A stretch of 64,000 bases of DNA from Gerris lacustris (GCA_951217055.1 OX578277.1:109992514-110056513); one strand, 5' to 3'. Shown: positions 21,790 through 34,380, counted from the stretch's first letter. The notes: generated by a model not told the origin, from the letters alone. A program made the numbers and translations.

Positions 21790-22270
21790 TGAGCCAGCGT
21801 GGCCGCGCGGATTAAATTACTTACCACGTCTGCTTGGCCATCACTGAATCAAGGGTGGTACGAGGTCGTGGGTTCGATCCCTCGTCGTAATGATCTGATT
21901 TATATGGCTCACTAATGATCACATCATACTCGTTTTGATGGTACAATGTACAGAGGTTTGATGTCGTGTGAAGTGACTGGAACTCACCACTACGGGGTTA
22001 GAAAAATGGACCTAAAAGATGGCCTCGTAATGCTCTGATTTATATGACTCACTAATGATCACAATTTACTCGCTTTGGCGGTACAATGTACAGAGGTATG
22101 ATGTGTGAAGTGGCTGGAACTCTCTACTACAGGGCTATGAAAATGGACCTAAAAAGATGGTCTTTTAGATGGAGAATTGCTAGGTTCAAATAAGTGCAGA
22201 CCTATGGCATATCTAACCCAGTATGGTATATCCCCCCATCTAATAGGCTGTTGCGCCAAAGATTATTATT
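21790..22270 (+). repeat. tRNA-derived SINE with duplicated body
   Basis: Head GCCAGCGTGGCCGCGCGG, box B GGGTTCGATCCC (21870), then a body seen twice (CTCACTAATGATCACA at 21909 and 22050; GTACAATGTACAGAGGT at 21941 and 22082). It lies in the last protease intron. Relatives: 7567-7735, 41517-41960. Confidence 0.7.
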
Positions 22271-22319
22271 ATGAGAAAATGAATGTTTGGCTGACATTTT
22301 ATAAAACATTTTAAAATAA

Positions 22320-22493
<174 letters not shown>

Positions 22494-22872
22494 CTTCCTC
22501 TAGATACGACGTTGAACTAAAGTCATCACTGAACCACCTTCCTCAAATCTCCTTGACTTGAGTTTACCATCGTACCAGTTTTAGTTACCACAATGCCAAA
22601 GTACTTCCTCCCCAAAAAGAAAAAAATTACATTTTTCTTTTGCTTGACAAAAATCAATACCACTTTTGGTAAAACGATGGAACAAATCCACCATCATAAA
22701 GAGAAAGAAATATTTTTAATTTTTTTTAATAATCTTAATTTATACTATCATGGACTTGAAAATTACGATTTAAATTCGTTTATATTCCCGATTTCGAAGA
22801 CAGCGTTTAGAATTATCGATCTAGATTGTATATTTATACAAGAAAATATTAGTCGATTAGAAGTGTGATTAG

Positions 22873-22878
22873 AATAAA
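22873..22878 (+). terminator. Candidate poly(A) signal of the protease gene
   Basis: AATAAA 380 bases after the stop codon, followed by a GT-rich stretch (GTGATGTGATTTTGTT). Weak evidence because the region is AT-rich. Confidence 0.4.
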
Positions 22879-22879
22879 G

Positions 22880-24385
22880 TGATGTGATTTTGTTAATTTT
22901 TGTCCCAATTTTAAAAATTGAAGGTACGTTAAGTAACATTTACTTTTACGAATGCTCCAATTGGTTTTGTACTACATTTAAATGAATGAATCCTTATTTA
23001 TATATATATTTTTTTTTCTTCTACAACGCTTAGAATATTTAATCCTATTCTATTCAGCCATGCGGTGTCAGGCAGCCCATTTTTATTTAAATATTTTTTG
23101 TCTACTATGCCTGCACACCTAGGCAATATAACTATTGAATGGCTGCCAATTCAATACCTAGATTAAAAGTAGGCAGCCCATATGTGTTAATAATAACTTT
23201 CCTAATTTATATTTAACTACCTGATTGTAAACAATATGTAAATTTTAATTAATTAATAAAATAATGAAGTACATTAAACTATAAGTATATGAAAGTACTG
23301 AATTGATATAGAATTTACTTAACTATTAAGAAGATAAATTGTAAATTATTTTTGTACATTTAATTTTAATATAGGAAACATATTGATAAATATAAGGTAT
23401 ATATTATAATATTTAATTAATTATTTTAAATTTTTAATATTAGTAACATTTGTTTTATTTTATTATCCCATCAAATATTGAAAACAATTTAGAATAAATA
23501 GTGCCTTTTTTTAGCCTGGCTTTTTTTGCATAACCTTAATATTATTTAGATTTTTTTTAATAAGCAAAAAAAAATGTAAAAAAAAGAAATTACATATAAT
23601 GTGGCATTGTAAAATGTTGAAATTGCATTTATGTTTATTAAAATATTTTATTATAATTATTTAATCAATATTTGATTACTTATTTTAATAAAATGAAGTC
23701 TGCATTATTTTTTTTTTAATTAATATGTCTTAAGTATATAAAATTGTAAATATTAATTTTCGATGTTTCAAAATAAACTTTTTTCACATCGCATTGGTTT
23801 TGTATGTTTAATTAATTATTGTTTTGAAATTAAACTTGTAGTACAGTTCAATACTTGTTTAGTTGAAAGAAATTCAAGATAGCTGACTTTTACAGCCTTT
23901 TTATTACAACTACTCAAGAACGAATAACTGAAGTTATAATTAATTAATTATTAAAGAAGGAAATGATAGAATATAGAAAGTTTAGTAAAAACCTATAATG
24001 TATACAGGGCTGCAATCTAGTCAGTAAAGGTCTGTATTTTGGGGAAATTCTGTATTAGGTTATTATTTCATGAAATTGATCAGTAAAGTCAGTTTTTTAC
24101 ACCTTGCGGAAGCCCAATGATGGGAAACTAAGGGCCAGTTTTGGTGCTACTGGGTATGGATGGGGCACAATGCTTGTGTACAGTTTTCATTGCTTTCATG
24201 AGCAGCTACATCTATCTAACTGCACCACTCTTCTTTAATTTTAAATTTGTTTTTTTTATGGTAGGTGGCATTAATTATTGATTTTTGAAGTTTTTTCTTC
24301 ACTTCATGTGAAGTGTATGAAGTCTATGTCGGCATGTCAAGATATACATGAAATATTTGATGCAATGTTCAGTGTCAATGTTCTG
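22880..24385. other. AT-rich intergenic spacer
   Basis: No exon-like reading or repeat boundary was seen. CAGGCAGCCCAT and TAGGCAGCCCATATG (23070, 23170) form a small direct repeat. Confidence 0.35.
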
Positions 24386-24389
24386 AATG

Positions 24390-25045
24390 ACTTTTATCTG
24401 TCTAGGACCAAAGCTTAGTATCTAATTACTGATGCTCTTGTCCCATATTTCAAAAGTCAGATGTTAAGTGAAATGGATTATTGTTATTTTACACTTTGTT
24501 ACGATAAAACTACCAATGCTGCATCCTATAAAGAGTTTCAAATAACTATTAGTATTGGTCAGAATCAAATAAAAGGATTGAAACGCGACATTTGCAAAAT
24601 AAAAAAATATTGGCTCAGCAACTGCTCAAGATTTATTAGCCAAGTTATGTAAGGTATTAGATAAGGCTAAATTACCACGAGCTAAATTTCTTATGCATAG
24701 TGATGATGGACCAAATGTAAACAAAGCTGTTGCAAGACGAATCTATGATTTTATTTAAAAGAAAAACTATGGTTAGTTGACGTTGGAACCTGTATCATTC
24801 ATGTTTTACACAAAATCATTAAACTGATTTTCCAAATTCACAATTTGTTTCATGGTTGGCCATCAAGATGGGAAGTTTTCACTGAAGTTCAAAAACTCAT
24901 AAATTTATTACGTATGTGTCATCAAGATGGTTATCCTAGGAGCAAGCAGGCAAACGACTTTTAGAGAATTGACCAGCAATTGTTAAATATTTCCTCACAT
25001 TTATCCCTAAATATAAAACTACCTAATGAAATCTACGAAATATAA
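24390..25045 (+). pseudogene. Decayed hAT-like transposon-derived gene
   Basis: Coding-like blocks in changing frames: MLSEMDYCYFTLCYDKTTNA (24461), then after a frame change HSDDGPNVNKAVARRIYDFI (about 24699), VDVGTCIIHVLH (24776) and HNLFHGWPSRWEVFTEVQKL (about 24838). SDDGPNVNK and the Cys/His block resemble hAT-derived proteins with disrupted transposase cores; this is from memory. Several stops and frameshifts are present, so it is a relic. A family-A copy follows within 25 bases. Confidence 0.55.
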
Positions 25046-25067
25046 GAGCATTGTTACTCTGTAAAAT

Positions 25068-25690
25068 AGACTGCCAATTGATGTGGCACATAGCTTCCTC
25101 GCATCCTATCACGTACATTATTGATTTTACACTTTTGCAAGCCAATGTTGTCTAATTTGTTTAATTGTTTCCCCCGTTTTTTTAATCTGTCAAAATTGTT
25201 TGGGTTTTTTTACGTAAATTAAAGTATCAATTTAGCAAAAGTTAAAGAGCGCTGACGGTTCAAATTAATCTAGGGTTATCTGCGGGCTACTTTCAATAAA
25301 GAATAAAAGTTTCATCACAAATCAGTTAAGTACTTTTGAAGCTATTGGTGTAATTAAATGTATGTTTGTGCGCATGTGGAAGAGAAACAAATGATCACAG
25401 AAGGGATATGGACCAAAAATGAGCTAATTATGACCTACAATCTAAATTTCATTAAAATCGGACGTGTAGTTTTTAAGATGTGTTGGTATGCAAAAATTGA
25501 ACGACAGACCGACAGACCGACGGACTGACTGACAGAAACGGAACCAAAAATGATCCCAATGTCTGAAACGGATTTCTGTCTTGGGATTTTTGAAATCGGA
25601 GACCTAAAATTTTTCGTTCTTTAGAACGATCACAAACATAGCTTCCGTTACCTTCGGTAAGCACGGAAGCAAAAATTGACACAATGAATG
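25068..25690 (+). repeat. Family-A repeat, nearly complete
   Basis: Starts AATAGACTGCCAATTGATGT, passes an intact TTGTTTCCCCCGTTTTTTTA (the Gypsy target at 10057), and ends TTCCGTTACCTTCGGTAAGC and GGAAGCAAAA. The best full-length reference copy in the window. Confidence 0.8.
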
Positions 25691-26254
25691 GAAGCATCTT
25701 TGTTTTTATATTTTATGTTAAATAGGAGGCAAGAGAATTGGCTTTAGTAGCTGTGACTAACTTTGGCCCTCGATGAGCACCCTCAGATATACCCAATTAA
25801 TTTACTGACACTTGATTGCACAGTATTACCATTTATCATGTTTCTATGTTTAATTTAAAGATCGAGTTTCAATTTTTACAGCTGCTTAAAGGGAAGAAGG
25901 GTGGCTTTCAAATAAATTATTTGATTTGTCATTTTTTTTTAAATGAGAGTTGATGATAGTAGGTATTTAGTCAATATTTTCACATAATGAGTTAGTAAAG
26001 TCAGTAATTTTGACCTTAAAACAAGTTTGCAGCCTTGTGTATATGAATTTTTAGTTAGTTTAGAAATGTTATACTTAGGGCATAGTCCGTTATTAAATTT
26101 TCACAATTATGTCTTAAAAAAAAGTTTAGGAACGAAAATAAATTGTTTCTCAGTTGTGTAATGCATTTCTTTCCTCGTGTCTTTGTGTTTTTATTTTACT
26201 ATTACTGCTAATAATTGTCCAATTTTTATTCATTTAATATTTCCCCTTTTTACT

Positions 26255-26370
26255 TCCGCGCTTACCGAAGGCGATAGAAACATTATAATCGGTGTGAAGA
26301 ACGAAATATTGTATGAATCCGATATAAAAAATTCCAGGACAGAAATCTTTATTTATTTATATATTAGGAA
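26255..26370 (-). repeat. Family-A 3' end, inverted
   Basis: CTTCCGCGCTTACCGAAGGC is the complement of the family-A terminus, followed by GAACGAAATATT and CCAGGACAGAAATC. Confidence 0.55.
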
Positions 26371-26438
26371 ATAAAGTTGGTCTCCTGTCTGTCCATGGTC
26401 GTTCATAATGTTTTCGAACCTTCTTATCTTAAAATCAA

Positions 26439-27850
26439 CTAGTCTCCAGTCTCTAGACCAACTAGTCCAGACCACCGGGCTCCAGACCAATAGGCTTTCC
26501 TTTCTCTTTTGAATTCATTTCCTATAGCTGAATGCATAGAATCGCACTCCATTTCAGAGTGGCCTGACGTTAAAAATTTTAAGTCAATACTCTTTATGTT
26601 ATTAAGAGTATTGACTGCATGTACAGTCTGCCACAAACTGGTTAAGGGTTTGACCACCACATCTATCACTAAAACATCGAACTTCTTCTGTATCTTGGGG
26701 TAAACTTTTAGAAAAATTAAATAATCAAGAAGTGATTTCAGAAGACCCTCTGCCTGACTCTCCTTCATGCCACATGCAGCAAACCCCCTTTTTAGTAGCT
26801 ACGTTGTAAATAGTGAAATTATAAGTGGAAAGACGTCTTTTATAAAATAATGCATTATTTGTGGGTCACTAGGAAATAAAAGAACTTGCTGAAGATCAAA
26901 ATTTACAGAGATCATTTTTTTTTATTGGACTGCGCATCTTCTTTGTCTTTAATTTTCTTTTTTGTTTATGTGAGCTCTATAATCTTCATCTGATACTGTA
27001 CCGTTTTCATGGTTTGTACGAATTCGACATTGATCTTTCTTTGGCTGATGAAACCCCAGGTTGTATTGTCTGTTGAAAAGGTTCCTATATGCGGAATCTT
27101 TCGAAACAGGAATATTTTTTTACCACACCAGTCGACATAAAGACGATACATCATTCTTATAATCATGTCTGGTTGCAAGTATTTGCGCTGTGAATCTGAG
27201 CGGCAATAATTTGATGCCACAACTAGGAATGATTCAATGTGCTCTTTGATATTTCCTATATCTACAGGAGATATAACATTCTTGTTATGCTTTCCTCGTT
27301 TATCTCCTAATGAGGTATTCGCTGAGGATCTTTTTTTTAAAGCTATATCAACAATACCCTTTTTTTATTCCTAAGGTATTGATAAACATGGTCTTGCATA
27401 CTTTGGTTCGCACTCCATCATAAGGCAAAAAAAGAATCATAACTAAAACTTCTTTTACTGTTCCCAGCTATTGTCTTCGACTTTGTATCCATTTTGTTAA
27501 TGTTGCTGTGAATATAATCACGTTGTCTCTCGTAATTTCCCAGTGCCCAGTATTGCTTGAAAATATCTACCCTCTTTTCTGGTTGCAATTTTGTATTACA
27601 CGATATTTTACACTGAGCTCCACATAGAGGCCCCAATTCTTTTTTAGGTTTAATTATCCCTTTTGAACCAACATATTCTTCTCCGTGATCTTTACAAATT
27701 TGGTATTCCTTGCCAATTTTTCTGACTGGTTCTTCTTTTTTCTAGGCTTGTCAGTTACTTCGAAGATTCGATTTATTTGAGGCTCATTCATTTTAAAAAC
27801 ATAAAATAAAATAGACTGTAACCTGATCCACCCCAACCTATTGCCACTAA
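26439..27850 (-). pseudogene. Decayed transposon-like multi-domain gene
   Basis: Read on the minus strand: KPRKKKNQSEKLARN (27770), GPLCGAQCKISCNTK and KRVDIFKQYWALGNYERQRD (27620-27500), HIESFLVVASNYCRS and YRLYVDWCGKKIF (27240-27110), NTTWGFISQRKINVEF (27070) and LKFLTSGHSEMECDSMHSAI (26590-26520). The order and motifs (a Cys block, FxxYWxLGxxxRQ, FHQPKKDQC-like, SGHSxMECDS) recall a repetitive insect gene family of unknown function that looks transposon-derived. Several stops and frame changes separate the blocks (for example after 27418 and at 26966), so this copy is probably dead. Part of it could be exon-intron structure, which I cannot exclude. Confidence 0.5.
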
Positions 27851-27899
27851 CTGGATAAAGCGCGCATAACACGTGATAAAAGAACATGCTAAAACTAGA

Positions 27900-28502
27900 C
27901 CACTTTAGTTAACCACATTTAGCATGAATGTAGAAGTTGTAATAACTAGATAACATTAGTTGTCCACTTATAGAATTAAATGATACCTTCTTTAAAGAAT
28001 TGTCCAGTTATAACAACTGCCGCTAGGTGCCAACAGGGTTAGTTTCAGAGTTACCTTGTTATAGCATTTTAAAGCTCTCTACCTAATAATAATTAATATG
28101 TAGATAACACGAAATAAAAAAAATTGAGTTATTTAGTTTTTGCATTGAACCCACGATATGTGCAAGATTTTAATTTTAAAAAAAAAAATAATAATAATCG
28201 CAAAAAAATATAGGTTGTATTTTGTGGTAATGGAACATGATGAAAATTAACACTTGAATAAAACAAAAGTTTGTCTAACCACAGTTTGCATCTATAACAA
28301 TCGATCTCAGTCTTTCGACTATCTCCTCTCCAGTTTCATTAACCATTTAATAGATGCCAACCATATGTTTACCAAAGATAGCTATGAACTAGTCCTCGTT
28401 TGTGGAAAAGGTAAAAAATTAGACATTCTAGAGAACAGAGATCCACAGAGCCTTAAACACCCCTGGTTTAGAATGTTTCAATGAAAGAACCAATCTAAAC
28501 GC
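27900..28502. other. AT-rich spacer
   Basis: No supported gene. The + frame at 28254-28484 (76 residues) has mixed composition but no recognisable motif and no splice support. Confidence 0.3.
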
Positions 28503-28510
28503 CTCAATTC

Positions 28511-29714
28511 ACTAGAAGCTAAAAACCACGAAAATGTTTTGTGCCGGAAGGTTATAGTTGAACTTAAAGGTTATAATAATAGTTTTTAGTTATCGTATAC
28601 CGTATCAGTTTTCAGTTTTTCTTTTACTTTAGCAAATTTTCTTTGCTAATGTGCCTAGTGCTATGATTTTTTTTTTTTTTTTTTTTTTTGTTTCTATAAA
28701 ATATGAAAGATTGTTTTGATCACAATTTTTTCACACCCTTTCTACAAAATATTGACAAAGAGAGCTCGTACTTCACCAATTTTTGACTTTTACAAAAACA
28801 CGTACGAGATCGTAAAAGTAGTACATAGGAAATTAAATATATTTACAACCTCCTTCATTTTAATTTTTTATAACAATAAAAATGCAACAAAGGCAAAAGG
28901 GAATAATGCAGCTTCCGTGAAATTTTAGTGAGCTGTTTTGTTGATTTCAAAGATTTTTGTTTCAAAGATTTTTGTGATTAAATCAACATCAATTTTATAC
29001 TCAGAGATATATTAAGTAGTGTATTTTAAAAGTAATGGGTAATCTTTTTGTTAAAAAAAAATATAATAAATTATAAGTCCTACTGAATATTGAAGCTTAT
29101 TCCGCTAAAGTAAAATATCAAAATACTTCATTCTAACAAAGAACATTCTCTTTAGTATTCTTTATTATAAGTCCTTATTCAAGCAAAGTTCAAAATTGTT
29201 TTAAGAAAAATGTAATAATTTCCCAAATGATTACATTTAGGTTCATGGGTGCAAATATTTCTGTTTCACAAGTTTTTGGCTGTACAAATTAAAATAATTA
29301 ATATTTGACTCCACTGTTACTGTTAATTTCCAGCTAACCGCTAGATGAGATACGCCACTGCAAGATAAATGATATCTCTATTTTTGCCAAAACAGTGTTA
29401 ATAATCGAATAAAAACATATTTTGCGGGCTTGGTACCCTTATATTAAAGCTGTTCCCTAACTTTAAACACAAAGTACTTATAATTACTTAAATGTTGCCT
29501 TTATACAGAAAAACAAATATATATATTTATTAATTATAACTAATTTATCATAAAGAAAAAATACTAAACAGTAACCTATAGCATACTATACGGTTTCCCA
29601 TAATGTTTACGAGTATAACCTTCTCTTGTTTATGAGGTTCAAATGTAACCATAGAGAATAGATTGTAACCTTTCGGCACGACACAAAAAAATTTCGTGGT
29701 TTTTAGCTTCTAGT
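28511..29714. mobile_element. Non-autonomous DNA transposon, 8-bp target duplication
   Basis: Ends ACTAGAAGCTAAAAACCACG and its inverted copy, with the inverted match continuing through GTGCCGGAAGGTTATA / AACCTTTCGGCAC. CTCAATTC flanks it on both sides (28503-28510, 29715-29722). No transposase; internal sequence is AT-rich with subterminal AAGGTTATA-type motifs. The target size suits hAT-, P- or Merlin-type transposases. Confidence 0.8.
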
Positions 29715-29723
29715 CTCAATTCT

Positions 29724-29965
29724 GGTCAAGACTCTACAATAGTCAAGGCTCTACAATAGTCAAGACTCTACAATAGTCAAGAATCTACAATAGTCGAGAC
29801 TCTACAATAGTCAAGAATCTACAATAGTTAAGACTCTACAATAGTCAAGACTCTACAATAGTCAAGACTCTACAATAGTCAAGAATCTACAATAGTCAAG
29901 ACTCTACAATAGTCAAGAATCTACAATAGTCAAGACTCTACAATAGTCAAGTTTCTACAATAGTG
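29724..29965 (+). repeat. 17-bp tandem repeat, about 14 units
   Basis: ACTCTACAATAGTCAAG and the variant AATCTACAATAGTCAAG alternate irregularly. The transposon at 28511-29714 sits at the edge of the array. Confidence 0.9.
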
Positions 29966-30102
29966 TTGTACACACCTTCTACAATCGAACACAACTTACC
30001 ATGTCCAACACCTTGCTAGGTATTGTTATGTAGACTCCATTTTTATGTATCAACTCTAGATTTTGTAATTGATGTGACAATTTAGTCTATATGTAAGTGC
30101 CA

Positions 30103-30126
30103 CTGAAGATAGTCGAAAAACTGAAA
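30103..30126 (+). other. Hammerhead-like core
   Basis: CTGAAGA (fits CTGANGA), stem AGT/ACT, then GAAAC. Same extra T after the first block as at 16213. Confidence 0.25.
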
Positions 30127-30179
30127 CGATCGTTTGATCCTTATACATGTGAATTGTGGTTAGGCAAATAAATATTTTA

Positions 30180-30779
30180 GATTAAACAACGTGTTTTATT
30201 CAAATTATGATAATTTTCATTATTTTAAGATAAAAGAAAAGAATCACTTAAAAGGCCAAAGTCTAAAGATGAAAATTTATAAAAGAAAAGTGTAATAAAT
30301 AAAACAAGTTCAATTTTAAAAAATATTATTTTAAAATTTTAATTATATAATAATTCGATTAATTTATTCAATTAATTAGTTGACATATTAATAAAATACT
30401 AAGTTATATACATAGAAACTAGGACAGATATTGAAACTTGGTTTTTTGAACATCAAGTTGATTAAATTGGCACATAGAAGTTAAGGTGTCAAAAAAATAT
30501 ATAAATATATTAAGTGACTTAATATAGAGTAGATACAAATCCAAAGTATAGTAAATTCGTGGATAAAATTTCCAACACCTTAAAGTGAGGGGGAGGTGTC
30601 AAATGGATGGCTCGGGAGCAGGATAATGACCTGAAAATAAAAAAATAAAATAAAATGGTTATGCTTGAAAGTTGGTATTGTGGCCATTAAACAAACTATT
30701 AATCCCGATAGAAGAAATTCACAATAAACGTGAAAATAATCAATTGTCCAGATCAATCAGATATTAAATCAGATCATAT
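30180..30779. other. AT-rich spacer
   Basis: No gene or repeat recognised. Confidence 0.3.
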
Positions 30780-30906
30780 TGCTATTTTTATTTTTCCTAT
30801 AGTCCAGCACACCGCACATTTTGCATATGGTTTTGAGGGAGGGGTACTCAAAATGTTGATTTTGTTTTGACAAAATTGTACAATTTCCTTAACTGTTATA
30901 TAAATA

Positions 30907-31469
30907 CAGGGTGGAGTGCGGCAGACGTATGATTTTGAAGAGGGGATTGCTCCCTTCCTATTGGTCCTAGACGGTTGAGAATAGGGTCGTTTGAAAGAGG
31001 GGGACGGGAAGTTTATGTTCCACGTTTCAGCAGGACGGGGCCACAGCCCACACAGCAAGGGTGTACGTAAACATTTTGCAAGACAGATTTCCCGGGAGTT
31101 TCATCTCTTCAAGTGGCGATTCAAACTGGCCAGCAAGATCGCCTGATTTGGCTCTTTGTGGTTTTTTTCTGTGGGGATACCTTAAATCCTTGGTGTACAG
31201 CGATCGTCCCAGAACCCTGGAAGCCCTCAAGAACAACATTCGAGCCAAAATTGCCGAAATTCCTGTGGAAATGCTCGAAAGAGTGCACAAAAACTTCGAA
31301 AAAAGGCTTAATCAGTGTTTGGAGTGTAAGGGGAACCACTTATCCGATACTTTGTTTAAAACTAGGTAAATTTAAATTTCCCATGTTATTAAATCAGAAA
31401 AAAATTATTTTGTAACATTCTGTGTTTTATTACATTTTCAAATTCATACGTCTGCCGTGCTCCACCCTG
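30907..31469 (+). mobile_element. Internally deleted Tc1/mariner-type element
   Basis: Inverted ends CAGGGTGGAGTGCGGCAGAC and the complement of CAGGGTGGAGCACGGCAGAC, flanked by TA on both sides. It retains only the C-terminal part of a transposase. 563 bp is less than half an autonomous element. Confidence 0.85.
31018..31369 (+). pseudogene. C-terminal fragment of Tc1/mariner-type transposase
   Basis: About 116 codons without a proper start: FQQDGATAHTARVYV carries the second catalytic aspartate, WPARSPDLALCGFFLWGYLK the third acidic residue with 36 residues between, and PRTLEALKNNIRAKI and ECKGNHLSDTLFKTR the C terminus, ending in TAG. The N-terminal DNA-binding part and first aspartate are deleted; the left TIR begins 110 bases upstream. 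The frame is intact, suggesting a young deletion product. Confidence 0.85.
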
Positions 31470-31545
31470 TATAATGGTCAAATTAATATTATTGCAATAA
31501 TGTAGTATTATAATAATAAAATTAATATTATAATAATCTATTCTT

Positions 31546-31780
31546 GGCACTTCTTTAGATTGTTACTCCCCTTATAAAAAAACAAAAAAACCAGAGGGGA
31601 GTAAAAATCTAAAGAAGGTGCAAGGAAGGATCTTCTTTAGACTGTTACTCCCCTTATAAAATAGAAGCGTGATATTCCTTTGTCCTAAAGTATATTGGAC
31701 TGTTTCGTCTTAATAATTATTTAGTCAAAGTCATTTATATTCTAAAACAACATAGGGGAGTAACAATCTTAAGAAGTACC
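31546..31780. mobile_element. hAT-type MITE, relative of 4772-5585
   Basis: Ends GGCACTTCTTTAGATTGTTA and the complement of GGTACTTCTTAAGATTGTTA; flanked by CTATTCTT and CTACTCTT (8 bp, one difference). An internal extra end (CTTCTTTAGACTGTTACTCC at 31633) indicates a rearranged or double insertion. Confidence 0.8.
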
Positions 31781-32020
31781 CTACTCTTTAATACCTTTCA
31801 TTTGATACCTCACTCAATATTTAAAAAAAATTGTTTCGCGGTACATGAATTATCCACCATTTTGGATTTAAGTGTCTGATGTTTTGAGTTTGCTATATTT
31901 TTCATGTGTGCGAATCAAATAGATCTTTAATACTGCAAAGTGTCACGATATTATCTCTTTTAACTCAAAAGTTATTGGAAATGTACAGACTGATAGACAG
32001 ACTCGCAGGAACGAAACTAT

Positions 32021-32742
32021 ATAGTTATTTACGCACCAAGGGAGGAAACTAAGTCATTACTCCCTGAGCGTTTTTGTTGGTTCCTGAGGCGCAGCCAAGG
32101 AAAGTATGAAGTTTAATCCCGAGGCACAGCCGAGGGAGTTAATTATAGCGAGGGTAATATGACTTTTTGCTCCCGTCGTACATACAAGATGGTAAAAACA
32201 ACACAAATATAACCTGAGATTTCGTTGTATCTACTGATTTAGGTATTAATAACTAAAAACAAAAAAAAAAAAATTGTTTATCTCTAAAATACGAGAAATC
32301 AAAAACATAAATATAACCGGATTAGAAATAAAGTAATGAAGTAATGAAGAAATTAGAATAAGAATTCAAGAAATTAGAATATTAGAAATAAGTAAAGTAG
32401 TAATGAAGTAATGGTTATTTGTTAAAACTCAGTTACGATGTCATATAATATTTTATAATGACAATAAAAAATTTAAGTATCACGGCAATCAAAAACTCTA
32501 ATATTTTTTTAAAAAGCTGTTAACCTGTCGAGTCATTCAGTTAAGAAAGAACTACTTCGTGTTACTAAACAGGCAACACTGATTTTTTTTTAAAAGAATA
32601 ATAAGTTAGCTCTACTGTTACTTTCCACCACGATTTTTACTTTCCGCCACGATTTTCACAACTAGGCTGTAATGGGATGCTTTCCTCCCAATAAACTAGG
32701 GTGGAAAGTTAATGTTTTCTTCCTTCTGAAGGAAAAAGTTTT
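32021..32742. mobile_element. Unclassified insertion in family B
   Basis: Interrupts a family-B end. Contains CCTGAGGCGCAGCCAAGGAA and CCCGAGGCACAGCCGAGGGA, a motif seen again as CCCGAGGCGTAGCCAAGGTT at 47329. Ends carry GGGAGGAAACTAAGT and the inverse-like TTTCCTCCCAATAAACTAG. No coding sequence. Confidence 0.45.
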
Positions 32743-32749
32743 TACTAAC

Positions 32750-34380
32750 GAAATCCTATAACTTTAAATAAAATAAGTACACATAATAGGTTATTCATTC
32801 TAACTTAAAAATTGAGTGATAAAGAGTTTACCAACTGTTTTCTCTTATCGTTTCTAATTCAATGAGGTGCATGACATGATAATGTTAGAAACAAATTCCG
32901 ATGGATGCAATGCTCTAGGCCAAATGGTACCAAGGAGATATTAGGTGCTTGTTTCAAAAGTCAGTACCATCTTGGATAGCTGCTTGCAAAAAAATTGTGG
33001 ATCGACGACTGCGGTCCGCAAGTTTACGAGACGCGGTTTCTGCGTCACGCCGGCATAGGTTCGAGCAAGTGCTTTCTCCTAGCCGCCTAGTACTAAAAGT
33101 AGTCTAAAGGCAACTACAGCACATTGCTTACGACAAGCTACTATGCATTAAATGGATGTTTATTATTATTGACATTCATCTGTAGTAGTGAGTCACCTGT
33201 GACGACTCAGTCTTATTTTGCACCTTGCCTAAAAATCATGTAAGAAAATTGTTTGAAACCATCCGCTGAAATGTCAATTTATAGCAACATATCCTGGCAT
33301 TTAGTTATAAGGGTGATTCCAATTTAAAGTACAATTTTCATGTCTTAGACGAATAACTGGAGCGTTTTTCACATAATTGACAGGATTTTTCTGCATGGTA
33401 ACTCAGTTAAGCTTACAGAACTACAACCAAGCAAAAAAATAATGCGCCCCTTAATTTTAATCGCTACAAAAATTTTCAAAAGGCGATTTTGTAACAACCG
33501 TGGCTGTCCTTAAGTCAGTTCTTATTCACTTCACTCTAGCTCATACATTAATAATTTTATTCAAAAAGTTATTGGATAATTTTGAAGTAGGGTCCTACCA
33601 AAAAAAAAACTAAAATATGTGTTAGTTATTAAAAATAATAAATTATTACTTAAACGGAACTTCAAGTTAAAGTTTGTCCTTTAAAAAATGTAATTACCAT
33701 GGCAATATATAAATGTGACCCTACTCTGGTTGTGGCAGGGAGATTTTAAGTAGAGAGAGAATTTTGCAATGCCGCAACACTGGTTTTCTAGCAACAGTTG
33801 ATAGGGGATGAGCTGAACCCTTCAGTTGGGAGCTAGCGCTAATTCCGATTGTTCTTCCAGTTACATACCCTTTTAAACGTAATTACCGTGCATGTTATTT
33901 AAGTCTATTTTCAAAAACTATTTAGGTTAACTTATAGTTCATTGTTTAGGCTTTTAAGAGTGCTATTTAATGGTGTATTGAAAATTGGATTTTTATTTTA
34001 AACTATGGACCAAAATATTTTCTTAAAGTGTGAAATGTAACAACCGTGCACGAAAATGTGTAATTCACGTGGCTTAGTTACCGGCCTAAAAATTTAAAAA
34101 AATATTTCCCATCTGTCCCGCATGCTGCAATATAATACCTGAAATTAGTCCGAGAACATTCCATAATTTTTCCTGACTTTTTTTAAAAAGTCAAAATTTT
34201 CAGTCGAAGTCCAATTTTAGATTCCAAAATAGCACTTTAAATTAGATTCACCCATAGAATAAATTGGCTTAACGATTATGTTATTATCGAGTTATGAGTT
34301 ATCAAATTATGAATTATCATGATTCGACTGCATTTCGAATTAGACTCTTAGTACTTTTAGTACGGAGTTTACTCACCTGT
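32750..34380. other. Spacer before the receptor gene 3' end
   Basis: No exon is visible. 33005-33100 includes a box B-like GCATAGGTTCGAGCAAG in a GC-richer patch and may be a SINE relic. The receptor 3' UTR should occupy the part next to 34381. Confidence 0.35.
33992..33997 (-). terminator. Candidate poly(A) signal of the receptor gene
   Basis: AATAAA on the minus strand about 385 bases after the stop codon. Weak in AT-rich DNA. Confidence 0.3.

Larger units (their letters stand above)
30780..32020 (+). repeat. Family-B repeat carrying nested insertions
   Basis: Parts at 30780-30904 (ACATTTTGCATATG, TTTTGACAAAATTG), and 31781-32020 (CTACTCTTTAATACCTTTCA, ACAGACTGATAGACAGAC, GAACGAAACTATA) match 16550-16990. 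The B end ACTAACGAAATCCTATAAC follows at 32743. A mariner-type and a hAT-type element, and a further segment 32021-32742, interrupt it. Confidence 0.7.

Noticed and set aside
29724..29965. CRISPR array
   Set aside because: Contiguous 17-bp tandem units without unique spacers, in a eukaryotic genome.
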